This document shows positions 16,754 through 25,581 of a DNA stretch of 64,000 nucleotides, piece after piece. The translations under genes were made by a program, and so were the position numbers. This stretch comes from Aneurinibacillus uraniidurans (GTDB taxonomy: Bacteria > Bacillota > Bacilli > Aneurinibacillales > Aneurinibacillaceae). Each line of letters begins with the position of its first letter. Within the stretch, counting starts at the first letter, position 1. The stretch spans positions 1,772,501 to 1,836,500 of the forward strand of contig NZ_CP116902.1 of NCBI RefSeq assembly GCF_028471905.1, read 5' to 3'. Under the pieces are notes generated by a model. The model worked only from the letters and a program-made list of their open reading frames with translations, was not told the origin of the DNA and made no database searches.

Positions 16754-17665
16754 ATGGCTATTATGCGTCTCGGTCGCGTACAAATTCGTGTACCAAATTG
16801 GGAGAAGTCAATCTTTTATTATAAAAATGTACTTGGGTTAATTGAAACCGCTCGCGATGAAAATCACGTGTATTTAAAAGCATGGGATGAGCATGATCAC
16901 CATAGCGTAATTCTGCAAAAAGCAGATACGGCAGGCTTAGATCACCTGGCGTTCAAGTGTGAATTTGCCCAAGACCTCGACATGTACGAACAGAAGCTAA
17001 GTGACTACGGCATTGCTGTGCAGCGAGTTCCAAAAGGCACGCGTATCGCAGAAGGCGAAGCGATTCGCTTCCAGCTTCCGACGGAGCATTGGGTGGAACT
17101 CTATCATGAAATTGAAGTGGTAGGCAACGGGATGTCGCTTGTGAATCCAGATCCGTGGCCGGACCATCTGGTTGGAATCGCACCGCCACGCCTCGATCAC
17201 CTGCTGGTGACAGGCGATGATATTGAAGGAGTAAGCCGCTTGTTTATGGACGTATTTGATTTCAAAATGAGCGAGCAGCTTGTGGACCATAGCGGAGAAG
17301 GGCAGCTTGCAACGTGGCTATTCAAAACGAATACGGCGCATGACATCGCATTTGTGAAAGGACCGAATGGGCGTCTGCATCACATCGCTTTCTGGCTGGA
17401 TGAATGGGTCGAACTGCGCAAGGCGGCAGATATCATGGCGAAAAACGATGTAGCGATTGATATCGGACCGACTCGCCATGGCATTACGCGAGGGACGACA
17501 ATCTACTTCTTTGATCCGTCTGGCAACCGTAATGAAGTGTTCTGCGGTGGCTATATCACGTATCCGGATTCTCCAACGATTACATGGACGGAAGATACGA
17601 TTGGCAAAGCGATTTTCTATTTCGAGCGCGAGCTGAATGATCGATTCATGAATGTGAATTCGTAA
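16754..17665 (+). CDS. dmpB: Catechol 2,3-dioxygenase, copy 2
   Basis: 303 residues after AAAGGAGGAAG. Same domains and iron ligands (His149, His210, Glu261) as copy 1, with two amino-acid differences and scattered silent changes. The flanking DNA is not similar, so the duplication or gene conversion covers just the gene. It opens the meta-cleavage operon. Having its own operator and leader, it can be made separately from the hydroxylase, for example when catechol comes from another source. Confidence 0.95.
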   Translation: MAIMRLGRVQIRVPNWEKSIFYYKNVLGLIETARDENHVYLKAWDEHDHHSVILQKADTAGLDHLAFKCEFAQDLDMYEQKLSDYGIAVQRVPKGTRIAEGEAIRFQLPTEHWVELYHEIEVVGNGMSLVNPDPWPDHLVGIAPPRLDHLLVTGDDIEGVSRLFMDVFDFKMSEQLVDHSGEGQLATWLFKTNTAHDIAFVKGPNGRLHHIAFWLDEWVELRKAADIMAKNDVAIDIGPTRHGITRGTTIYFFDPSGNRNEVFCGGYITYPDSPTITWTEDTIGKAIFYFERELNDRFMNVNS

Positions 17666-17690
17666 AGCTCAAAACCGTTAAGACGGGGGA

Positions 17691-17718
17691 AAGAGGAGAG
17701 CGAATTCTCCTCTTTTTC
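17691..17718 (+). terminator. Intra-operon terminator/attenuator
   Basis: AAGAGGAGA...TCTCCTCTT followed by TTTCTC lies between catechol dioxygenase copy 2 and the ferredoxin gene. Partial termination would give more dioxygenase than downstream enzymes, or stabilise the first message. Confidence 0.6.
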
Positions 17719-17766
17719 TCTTCATTATATTAAGTGATCTATTTTGAGAGAAGCGGAGGTTGAGTC

Positions 17767-18045
17767 ATGAATACATATAACATGTATGTACGTGGTCAGG
17801 ACAAGGAAATCAAAGCTTCTGCACAGCGGACGCTGCTCGACGCTGCTGCCGCTGCCCGGTTGCCGCTGCTTGTCGGTTGCAAAGGTGGCGGATGCGGGGT
17901 ATGTAAAGTCCGAGTTGTCGATGGCACAATCGAACATGGTTTTTATTCGAAATCCGTACTTACCGATGAAGAAAGATCTGTCGGATACGTGCTCGCATGC
18001 CAGGCAAAACCGTTATCAGATGTGACAATTGACTTGTGCAAATAA
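17767..18045 (+). CDS. [2Fe-2S] ferredoxin, XylT-like
   Basis: 92 residues; GCGGAGG upstream. Cysteines in G-C-K-G-G-G-C-G-V-C and L-A-C-Q-A form a plant-type cluster. In Pseudomonas TOL/dmp systems the equivalent ferredoxin (XylT/DmpQ) re-reduces the oxidised iron of catechol 2,3-dioxygenase after inactivation by substituted catechols. Its place right after the dioxygenase fits this. It differs clearly from the first operon's ferredoxin. Confidence 0.85.
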   Translation: MNTYNMYVRGQDKEIKASAQRTLLDAAAAARLPLLVGCKGGGCGVCKVRVVDGTIEHGFYSKSVLTDEERSVGYVLACQAKPLSDVTIDLCK

Positions 18046-18076
18046 AGCAATGGACAGATAAGGAGGAAGAAGCAGC

Positions 18077-18862
18077 ATGATAGCGACAGAAAAACATAGG
18101 GAGCTTGCATCCCAACTGTATCGCGCTGATCAGGAGCGTACCCCGATTTCCCCGCTGACAGAAGCGTACCCGGATTTAAGCGCGGAAGATGCGTACTTGA
18201 TTCAATTGGAGTGGGTACGCTTGCAGCAGCAGGCAGGCCATCGCATTGTCGGCAAGAAAATCGGCCTCACATCAAAGCCGATGCAGCAGATGATGGGGGT
18301 GAACGAACCGGATTACGGACACTTGTTTGATCACATGGTGTTGTCGGATCAGGATGTAATGCAAGCGGCAGAATTACTTCAACCGAGAATTGAGGCGGAA
18401 GTAGCCTTTATTTTAAAGCATGATTTGAAGGGGCCGGGTGTTACCGTAGCGGATGTCCTCAGTGCTACAGACTACGTCGTCCCTTCAATTGAAATTATCG
18501 ACAGCCGCATTAGTGATTGGAAAATCAAGCTTCCAGATACGATTGCGGATAATGGCTCATCGGCACGCGTCGTACTTGGCAGCAAGCCTATGCCAGTGGA
18601 CGGTCTTGATCTGCAGCTGATGGGGATGGTGCTGGAGAAAAACGGTCAGCAGATCAGCACAGGGGCAGGTGCCGCAGCGCTTGGTCATCCAGCCTATGCG
18701 ATTGCGTGGTTGGCCAATAAACTGGCTGCATATGATATCGGTCTGCATGCCGGAGAAATTATTTTGCCAGGGGCCGTTGCCAAAGCTGTGCCCGTCGAAA
18801 AAGGGGATCACATTACGGTGCGCTTTAGTGAGATTGGCTCCGTATCGGTTACATTCGGATAA
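18077..18862 (+). CDS. dmpE: 2-oxopent-4-enoate hydratase
   Basis: 261 residues; start after AAGGAGGAAG. Adds water to 2-hydroxypenta-2,4-dienoate to give 4-hydroxy-2-oxovalerate. It shares the fold of 4-oxalocrotonate decarboxylase (dmpH, 20801-21592). The D-S-R-I-S-D-W-K-I-K-L segment is the hydratase form, where DmpH has D-S-R-Y-x-N-F-K-F. Metal-site motif I-E-A-E-V-A near residue 110. In other organisms DmpE and DmpH form a complex. Confidence 0.85.
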   Translation: MIATEKHRELASQLYRADQERTPISPLTEAYPDLSAEDAYLIQLEWVRLQQQAGHRIVGKKIGLTSKPMQQMMGVNEPDYGHLFDHMVLSDQDVMQAAELLQPRIEAEVAFILKHDLKGPGVTVADVLSATDYVVPSIEIIDSRISDWKIKLPDTIADNGSSARVVLGSKPMPVDGLDLQLMGMVLEKNGQQISTGAGAAALGHPAYAIAWLANKLAAYDIGLHAGEIILPGAVAKAVPVEKGDHITVRFSEIGSVSVTFG

Positions 18863-18886
18863 GTGGAAGAGAAGGAGAGATACACA

Positions 18887-19786
18887 GTGGCAAAATTAAA
18901 AGCAGCGATTATTGGTTCAGGTAATATCGGGACCGATCTGATGTATAAACTGGAGCGCAGTGACGTACTTGAACTGACAGCCGTGATCGGGATTGACCCG
19001 GAATCGGATGGACTGACGCGTGCGGCAGAACGTGGGTATTTGACATTTGCGAATGGGATTACGGCTCTCGAGGAAAATCCGGATCTGGCTGATGTTGTAT
19101 TTGATGCGACATCGGCGAAAGCGCATGTACGCCACGCCAAAACATTGCGAGAGCTAGGCAAGCTGGCGATTGACTTAACACCAGCTGCTCGCGGACCGTT
19201 TCTCTGCCCGGTTGTGAATCTTGGCAGCAATCTTGATGCGGATAACGTGAACTTGATTACGTGCGGAGGGCAGGCGACCATTCCGATGGTGCATGCCATT
19301 AATCGCGTGGCAGACGTTTCATACGGAGAGATTGTTGCAACTGTGTCGAGCAAAAGCGCTGGTCCTGGTACGCGGGCCAATATTGATGAGTTTACGATTA
19401 CAACGCGCCGTGGCATTGAGGAAGTAGGCGGCGCCGATCAAGGTAAGGCGATTATTATTTTAAATCCGGCTGAGCCGCCGATTTTGATGCGGGATACGGT
19501 GCATTGTGAAGTGAAAAACATGGACGAGGAGAAAATTCGCGCCTCGATTCATGACATGGTCGCCGATGTTCAATCGTACGTGCCAGGCTATCGCTTGAAG
19601 CAGGAACCGTTATTTGATGGAAACCGTGTTACGGTATTTCTGGAAGTGGAAGGCGCAGGCGACTATTTCCCGCCGTATGCCGGTAACCTTGATATTATGA
19701 CAGCGGCAGCGGTGCGTGTGGCAGAAGACTTTGCACGTCACAAGCTTGCGACGGAAGGAGAACGTTATGAAGCGAAACAGCAATAA
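18887..19786 (+). CDS. dmpF: Acetaldehyde dehydrogenase (acylating)
   Basis: 299 residues with GTG start at 18887 behind AAGGAGAG; an upstream frame-matched GTG lacks a site. It has the N-terminal NAD fold [10 protein letters not shown], and T-C-G-G-Q-A-T with the catalytic Cys near residue 126. It oxidises acetaldehyde to acetyl-CoA. It overlaps dmpG by 20 bases, consistent with the known DmpG-DmpF complex that channels acetaldehyde between active sites. Confidence 0.93.
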   Translation: MAKLKAAIIGSGNIGTDLMYKLERSDVLELTAVIGIDPESDGLTRAAERGYLTFANGITALEENPDLADVVFDATSAKAHVRHAKTLRELGKLAIDLTPAARGPFLCPVVNLGSNLDADNVNLITCGGQATIPMVHAINRVADVSYGEIVATVSSKSAGPGTRANIDEFTITTRRGIEEVGGADQGKAIIILNPAEPPILMRDTVHCEVKNMDEEKIRASIHDMVADVQSYVPGYRLKQEPLFDGNRVTVFLEVEGAGDYFPPYAGNLDIMTAAAVRVAEDFARHKLATEGERYEAKQQ

Positions 19787-20801
19787 ACCGATTCGGATTA
19801 CAGAAGTGTGCCTGCGTGATGGCAGTCATAGCGTTGCCCATCAGTTCACCGAAGAGCAAGTGCGCTCGGTCGTGCGTGCTTTAGATGACGCAGGGATGCA
19901 TTATATTGAAGTCTCACACGGAGATGGCCTGGGCGGCTCCACGCTGCAATATGGGCGCTCGCTTGTCGATGAGATGAAGCTGATTGAAGCGGCTGTATCA
20001 GAATGTACAACCTCTAAAATTGCCGTGCTGCAATTGCCGGGCATTGGAACCGTACACGAATTAAAGCAAGCGAATGCACTTGGTGCGAAGCTTGTACGTG
20101 TCGCCACACATGTGACGGAGGCAGATGTATCAGCGCAGCATATTAACATCGCCCGCGAACTTGGCATGGAGACACTCGGCTTTTTGATGATGGTACATAC
20201 CGCCACACCGGAAAAGCTGCTTGAACAGGCGAAGCTCATGGAGAGCTACGGGGCGGAAGCGGTGTATGTGACTGATTCTGCCGGTGCCTTATTGCCAGAT
20301 GATGTACGGGAGCGAGTACGTTTGCTGCGGCAGGAATTATCATGTGAAATCGGCTTCCACGCCCATAATAATTTATCACTTGCGGTTGCGAATACGCTTG
20401 CTGCTATTGAAGAAGGAGCAACACGCATTGATGGCAGTGTGCGCTGTCTCGGTGCGGGAGCGGGCAATACGCAGACAGAAGTATTAATCGCGGTACTGGC
20501 GCGTCTGGGATTGGATACAGGCATTGATTTGTATAAAATGATGGATTTGGCGGAAGATGTAGTTGGCCCGATCTTACCGCGCTCGCAAGAAATTCGCAAA
20601 GGCAGTCTTGTGATGGGATATGCCGGTGTGTATTCAAGTTTCTTGCTTCATGCCGAGCGTGCTGCGCAGCGCTTTGGCCTGGATGCACGTGATATTCTTG
20701 TCGAGCTTGGTCGTCGCAAAACGATCGGGGGACAGGAAGATATGATTATTGATGTGGCAGCAGAGATGGCGAAACAGCGGAAACAGGAGGTCGTTCAATA
20801 A
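19767..20801 (+). CDS. dmpG: 4-hydroxy-2-oxovalerate aldolase
   Basis: 344 residues, ATG at 19767 after GAAGGAGAA. HMGL-like TIM barrel with C-L-R-D-G-S-H near residue 15 and H-A-H-N-N-L (about 199-204) for the divalent metal, and a C-terminal communication domain for DmpF. It splits 4-hydroxy-2-oxovalerate into pyruvate and acetaldehyde. Its stop overlaps the dmpH start (TAATG). Confidence 0.93.
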   Translation: MKRNSNKPIRITEVCLRDGSHSVAHQFTEEQVRSVVRALDDAGMHYIEVSHGDGLGGSTLQYGRSLVDEMKLIEAAVSECTTSKIAVLQLPGIGTVHELKQANALGAKLVRVATHVTEADVSAQHINIARELGMETLGFLMMVHTATPEKLLEQAKLMESYGAEAVYVTDSAGALLPDDVRERVRLLRQELSCEIGFHAHNNLSLAVANTLAAIEEGATRIDGSVRCLGAGAGNTQTEVLIAVLARLGLDTGIDLYKMMDLAEDVVGPILPRSQEIRKGSLVMGYAGVYSSFLLHAERAAQRFGLDARDILVELGRRKTIGGQEDMIIDVAAEMAKQRKQEVVQ

Positions 20802-21592
20802 TGAGTTTGACACCGGAGCAGCTTGAACATTGTGTCGATATTGTCGAAGGTGGAGAAGCAGAGCGGAAAGAAATTGAGCGTCTGACAGCACAATATCCTG
20901 ATTTGACGATGGAAGAAGCGTATGACATTCAACAGCGCCTCATCGCCCGGAAACAGGAACGGGGCCAGCGCGTGCTAGGCCGCAAGCTCGGCTTAACAAG
21001 TCGTGCGAAGCAGCAAATGATGGGGGTTCATGAGCCAACATACGGCACACTTGTAGATTATATGCTGATTAACGAGGGCGAGGCGGTTCGTTATTCGGAA
21101 CTGATTCATCCGAAAGCAGAGCCGGAAATCGCATTTTATTTAAAAGAAGACCTAGAAGGACCAGCGGTGACAGGGGCACAAGTGCTTGCTGCAACTGAAT
21201 ACGTGTTCCCTGCGCTTGAAGTGATTGACAGCCGGTACTTGAATTTTAAATTTACACTGGTTGATGTAATCGCAGACAACTCATCGTCTGCCCGCTATGT
21301 GCTCGGGGGTAAGCCGAGCCGCGTGACGGATCTGGATCTGAGCTTGATGGGGATGGTGCTGTATAAGAACGGAGAAATTGTCGACACAGCAGCAGGTGCA
21401 GCTGTCCTTGGCCATCCGGCAACAGCGGTTGCCTGGCTCGTTCGTAAGCTGCATGAACGAGGGGAAAAGCTGCATAAAGGCGATGTTGTCCTGAGCGGTG
21501 CATTAACCGGAGCGATTGATTTTCATCCGGGGGATATCGTACAGGCGCATTTTGAAAAGCTTGGCAGCGTAACGCTGACGTGCAAGGAGTAG
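20801..21592 (+). CDS. dmpH: 4-oxalocrotonate decarboxylase
   Basis: 263 residues. Same fold as dmpE but with the decarboxylase signature D-S-R-Y-L-N-F-K-F and V-I-A-D-N-S-S-S-A-R-Y. Converts 2-oxo-3-hexenedioate (from 4-oxalocrotonate) to 2-hydroxypentadienoate plus CO2. It is translationally coupled to dmpG. Confidence 0.88.
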   Translation: MSLTPEQLEHCVDIVEGGEAERKEIERLTAQYPDLTMEEAYDIQQRLIARKQERGQRVLGRKLGLTSRAKQQMMGVHEPTYGTLVDYMLINEGEAVRYSELIHPKAEPEIAFYLKEDLEGPAVTGAQVLAATEYVFPALEVIDSRYLNFKFTLVDVIADNSSSARYVLGGKPSRVTDLDLSLMGMVLYKNGEIVDTAAGAAVLGHPATAVAWLVRKLHERGEKLHKGDVVLSGALTGAIDFHPGDIVQAHFEKLGSVTLTCKE

Positions 21593-21602
21593 GAGGAAAC
21601 GT

Positions 21603-21794
21603 ATGCCACTGATTCAAATTCATATTGTAGAAGGGCGCTCTGATGAGATGAAGCGCGCGTTAATGAAAAATGTAGCAGAGGTTGTGTCTGAAACGCTCGG
21701 CTCTCCGAAAGAAGCGATTCGGATTATGATTAATGAAATGCCGAAAAACCACTGGGGCATTGGTGGGGTACCAATGTCTGATCTCAAAAAATAA
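21603..21794 (+). CDS. dmpI: 4-oxalocrotonate tautomerase
   Basis: 63 residues, typical for the family. After Met removal the N-terminal Pro (P-L-I-Q-I-H) is the catalytic base; Arg residues near 11 and 39 match the usual helpers. It isomerises the enol to the keto form of 4-oxalocrotonate. GGAGGAAAC precedes the ATG. Confidence 0.93.
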   Translation: MPLIQIHIVEGRSDEMKRALMKNVAEVVSETLGSPKEAIRIMINEMPKNHWGIGGVPMSDLKK

Positions 21795-21813
21795 AAATAG
21801 CGGAGGAGAACAT

Positions 21814-23292
21814 ATGCCACAGACAAAAGTAGACGTGCGTGAAGTGAAGCTGTATATTAACGGACAGTATGTGGATGCGACATCGAACCGTTTGTTCGAT
21901 GTGCATGACCCATCGACAGGGGAGTTGGTTGCCCGTGTTCATGAAGCGAGCGAAGCAGACGTACATGATGCGGTCATGGCAGCACGCCGCGCATTTGAAG
22001 AGAGTGAATGGCGGACAATGTCGGTTAAGCAGCGCTGTGCACTTGTGCGCCGCATGGGCGATATTATGATCGAACGCAAGGAAGAATTAGCTCGTCTTGA
22101 AGCGCTCGATGTAGGCAAACCATATCGGGATGCGCTTGAACACGAAATTCCACGTGCGGCGAATAATATGAAGTTTTTTGCTGATTTTATTGAACAGCAC
22201 GGTTCAGAAGCGTTTCCAGTAGATGATCAATTTCTGAACTATACACTGTATGAGCCAGTCGGGGTAGCCGGATTGATCACGCCGTGGAATCTGCCGTTTA
22301 TGCTGACAACATGGAAGCTTGGTCCATGTCTGGCGACAGGGAATACAGCCGTTATTAAACCAGCGGAATTAACGCCGCTTACGGTAAGTTTGCTTGGCGA
22401 AATTGCCAAAGAAGCCGGGATTCCAGACGGGGTTGTGAATGTCGTGCAAGGGTTCGGTCCAAAGTCAGCGGGCGAGTTCATGACGACGCACCCGGAGATT
22501 GATCTGATTACGTTCACAGGTGAGACAGCGACGGGTAAAGCGATCATGAAAGCGGGATCGGATACGTTGAAGCGTGTATCTTTTGAGATGGGCGGCAAAG
22601 CAGCGAATATCGTATTTGCGGATGCCGATCTTGATCAAGCTGTATCGACCTCCATTCGTGCGGCATTTATGAATGCAGGGCAAGTATGTCTGGCAGGTTC
22701 GCGCTTGCTTGTACAGCGCGAGATTTATAATACATTCGTTGATAAGCTCGTAGAAGCAGCCAGTCGTCTGAAAATCGGTGATCCGCAAGATCCGACGACA
22801 AATTTGGGACCGCTAATTGGGGAAGAGCATTATCGCAAAGTAACCGGATATTTGGAAGTGGCCGCACAGGACGGGGCAGTGCTTGCATATGGTGGCAGAC
22901 GTCCTGAACTGCCGGAACACTTACAGAACGGCTACTATTTGGAGCCGACAATTTATACGCATGTAAACAATCAAATGCGTGTCTGCCGGGAAGAAATTTT
23001 CGGGCCGGTCGTTGTAGTTGTGCCGTTCGATACGGAAGAAGAAGCGATTCAAATCGCGAATGATACGGAATACGGACTGAATGGCATGGTATGGACACGC
23101 GATGTGAAGCGAGCACACCGTGTAGCGGCGAAAATTCGGGCCGGTACGATCTGGGTGAATTGCTGGTTCGTGCGCGACTTACGTGCTCCATTCGGCGGCT
23201 TCAAAAAGAGCGGCATTGGTCGAGAAGGCGGCAAGTTCAGCCTTGAATTTTTCACAGAAGCAAAAAATGTGTGTGTAAGTCTGGTTGAATAG
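21814..23292 (+). CDS. dmpC: 2-hydroxymuconate semialdehyde dehydrogenase
   Basis: 492 residues from ATG 21814 behind GCGGAGGAG. Aldehyde dehydrogenase with F-T-G-E-T-A-T-G-K (NAD loop), F-E-M-G-G-K (catalytic Glu) and N-A-G-Q-V-C-L-A (catalytic Cys). Oxidises the ring-cleavage aldehyde to 2-hydroxymuconate, entry to the oxalocrotonate branch. It is the last gene of the operon. No hydrolase gene (dmpD) for the alternative branch was found anywhere in the window. Confidence 0.92.
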   Translation: MPQTKVDVREVKLYINGQYVDATSNRLFDVHDPSTGELVARVHEASEADVHDAVMAARRAFEESEWRTMSVKQRCALVRRMGDIMIERKEELARLEALDVGKPYRDALEHEIPRAANNMKFFADFIEQHGSEAFPVDDQFLNYTLYEPVGVAGLITPWNLPFMLTTWKLGPCLATGNTAVIKPAELTPLTVSLLGEIAKEAGIPDGVVNVVQGFGPKSAGEFMTTHPEIDLITFTGETATGKAIMKAGSDTLKRVSFEMGGKAANIVFADADLDQAVSTSIRAAFMNAGQVCLAGSRLLVQREIYNTFVDKLVEAASRLKIGDPQDPTTNLGPLIGEEHYRKVTGYLEVAAQDGAVLAYGGRRPELPEHLQNGYYLEPTIYTHVNNQMRVCREEIFGPVVVVVPFDTEEEAIQIANDTEYGLNGMVWTRDVKRAHRVAAKIRAGTIWVNCWFVRDLRAPFGGFKKSGIGREGGKFSLEFFTEAKNVCVSLVE

Positions 23293-23314
23293 CGTTTCAC
23301 GTATAGAAGTGGCA

Positions 23315-23344
23315 GGCTGTCGAGAAGATCTCGACAGCTTTTTA
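23315..23344 (+). terminator. Terminator of the meta-cleavage operon
   Basis: GCTGTCGAGA/TCTCGACAGC stem followed by five T's. Confidence 0.9.
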
Positions 23345-23357
23345 CGTTTTATAGTTT

Positions 23358-24494
23358 CTACTCGATTACGCCATTTTTTTGGATTTTTACTACGGGTATG
23401 ATCGATACGTTTGCCTTTGAGAACTCCAGGGGCCAGTGCTCCTCAACCTTTTTCCATTCTGGATATAAGTAAGCGCGTACATGCCATCCGAATCCAAAGG
23501 GATCAAGTTGTTTTTTTTGTATTTTTCTAACTAGACTATTCAGCTCCTTTGTGAATTGCTTGGTAAGGATCGCTTCAAGCTGCTCCTTATTTTTGTCTAA
23601 ATTCATATCGAATGTACGTTCCGTTAAATCAACATTCATCTCTAGCTGTACCATAAAAGAAAAATGATTATGCTCATGAGTAACCGAAATCTTACGCTTG
23701 ACTTTATAAACATCAACGGATATAAAATCTGTCCCTTTTTTGTTTTGCAGCGGGTTTGGAGTTTTAAAAGAAAAAGAGGGCATACGCATCGTAAAAGATA
23801 CCGGCGGATGTTCACTTTTTTGCAGCATGAGAAGGAGTGCGCTTTCATGACGATTGAGTGACAGCTTATAAATTCCTCCATTATCTAAAAGAGCGGAGCC
23901 GGTTATTGTAAGTGCCTTTGGTCCCGTCTTGATTTCGGTGATGAAGGGAGTAATCCCTTTATCGAACGCTAGTTTATGGAAGTGTTGTGCGGTAACAAAA
24001 ACTCCTTGGTTGGAATCTCTTCCTACATCGATTACGTTTTTTATGTACATAGGCAGGATTGGCTTATCGTTAAATTTACTGTTCATTAGCGGAGCGATGG
24101 GTCCTTTTACAACAACCAGGCACGTATTCCCGGAGTTTTTTGGATCCCGATAGATACTGTCAATCAAAGCCATAATCCCTTGTTTTCTCAATAAGTGCTC
24201 GCTAAACATAATGACTTGTACTTTTCCAGTCGTGATCGTTCCGTTCATCATACTATCAAATACTTGTCTAGCTTGTCTGTTGGTAGTTACTTTTGCGCTG
24301 TGGACTTCATATTTGTTCTTTGCCTCTTTATTGAAAACAGGGTTCAGCTGGTAGACCGTTAATTTCCCTTTTTCATCTATATCCAACGCGTATACTAACG
24401 ATAAGGTTGTTTCCTCCACACTAAGTCGGTCTCCGCAACCTGAGAGAAATAGTAAGCAAAAACAGAGTAGAATAAACTTAGCTTGTTTTTTCAC
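23358..24494 (-). CDS. gerAC: Ger(x)C-family germinant receptor lipoprotein
   Basis: 378 residues with GTG start at 24494 after GGAGGAGAGG. A lipoprotein signal ends at L-S-G-C, so Cys20 should be lipidated and anchor the protein on the outside of the spore inner membrane. It matches the C subunit of GerA-type receptors. It overlaps the B-subunit gene by 17 bases, completing an A-B-C operon. The germinant is not predictable. Confidence 0.9.
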   Translation of the reverse strand: MKKQAKFILLCFCLLFLSGCGDRLSVEETTLSLVYALDIDEKGKLTVYQLNPVFNKEAKNKYEVHSAKVTTNRQARQVFDSMMNGTITTGKVQVIMFSEHLLRKQGIMALIDSIYRDPKNSGNTCLVVVKGPIAPLMNSKFNDKPILPMYIKNVIDVGRDSNQGVFVTAQHFHKLAFDKGITPFITEIKTGPKALTITGSALLDNGGIYKLSLNRHESALLLMLQKSEHPPVSFTMRMPSFSFKTPNPLQNKKGTDFISVDVYKVKRKISVTHEHNHFSFMVQLEMNVDLTERTFDMNLDKNKEQLEAILTKQFTKELNSLVRKIQKKQLDPFGFGWHVRAYLYPEWKKVEEHWPLEFSKANVSIIPVVKIQKNGVIE

Positions 24495-25581
24495 GAGATT
24501 TTCCTCTCCTCCAGTATGTATACACCGTCACATATAAAAAGAATAGAACAGGAAATGTATACCCAACAATGTAATCTGCGATACCCCACCATTGCTTTAG
24601 GATTCCAAGTTCTTCATAAGAAAGCGTGAATACAGCAGATAAAATTACAATAAATGGTAATATGAGATAAGGGATTTTCCACTTTGGTTTATTGAAAAGC
24701 TGGCGAAGACTATCTATGGCAAAAAAGAAGTAAGATATAAATGCAGCAGAGAAAAGAAAAATATAAAACGATAAAAAGATAATTTCCAATCGTTCAAGGA
24801 ATGGAAATTTGATGGGCTTTACAAGTGTAAGTGTCGGCCATAAAAATTGTGTGATTTCATCGGGGCTAAAATAAACAAAGCAGCTTAGTGTAATTTGCAA
24901 ATAGATGATTAATGTAAGCGTATTAGCAATCACCATTCCTTTAACGGCAGCTTGTTTGTTTTTTAGATAGGGATAAAAGAGAACGGCCATCTCAAATCCC
25001 AAAAAACCTACAGCTGTTTCTTTTATCCCATAAAAGATTGGAATCCATCCATCTTTTAAAATAGGGAGGATATAAAGCAACTGACTGTCCTTAAGGGGGA
25101 TCAGCAACAAGGCGGGCAAAAAAAGTGTGAAGAAAAAAACAAAGACAGCATAGCGTGCTAAAACGTTTACACCTCCGCGAAAAAGAGGAAAAGCACTACA
25201 CATAAAGAGTGCTGCTATAACATAGCGAGGCATATGGGGTAAAATCCATTCCTGAAGGAGAAATAATGTGATGAATAGAATGGAGATGCCAGAAAACATA
25301 GCGTAGAATATCCATACGATCATGATCGCTTTCCCTAGTATCTTTCCTGTGTAACGGATTAAGATTTCCTGAAAAGTTTCCCCAGGGTATTTGGACATGA
25401 AGGAAACCACACATAGGCCAACGATAATGGACAAAATCCATCCAAGGACAATCGAAATCCACCCGTCTGTTCCTGCGATTTTCGCTAAGGATGAAGGAAG
25501 GGTTAATATACTGGTAGCTACCTCGACTCCATGGATGGCGAGGACATACTGCATAAAGCTTATTTCTTTGAATGTATTCAT
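24478..25581 (-). CDS. gerAB: GerAB-type spore germination permease
   Basis: 367 residues with about ten membrane helices. APC-superfamily fold used by germinant receptor B subunits, which bind the amino acid or nucleoside germinant. AAGGAGG precedes the start, which overlaps the A-subunit stop (ATGA). Confidence 0.9.
   Translation of the reverse strand: MNTFKEISFMQYVLAIHGVEVATSILTLPSSLAKIAGTDGWISIVLGWILSIIVGLCVVSFMSKYPGETFQEILIRYTGKILGKAIMIVWIFYAMFSGISILFITLFLLQEWILPHMPRYVIAALFMCSAFPLFRGGVNVLARYAVFVFFFTLFLPALLLIPLKDSQLLYILPILKDGWIPIFYGIKETAVGFLGFEMAVLFYPYLKNKQAAVKGMVIANTLTLIIYLQITLSCFVYFSPDEITQFLWPTLTLVKPIKFPFLERLEIIFLSFYIFLFSAAFISYFFFAIDSLRQLFNKPKWKIPYLILPFIVILSAVFTLSYEELGILKQWWGIADYIVGYTFPVLFFLYVTVYTYWRRGKSREKTS

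Noticed and set aside
22667-23191. 174-codon antisense frame inside dmpC
   Set aside because: A shadow of a well-conserved aldehyde dehydrogenase gene.
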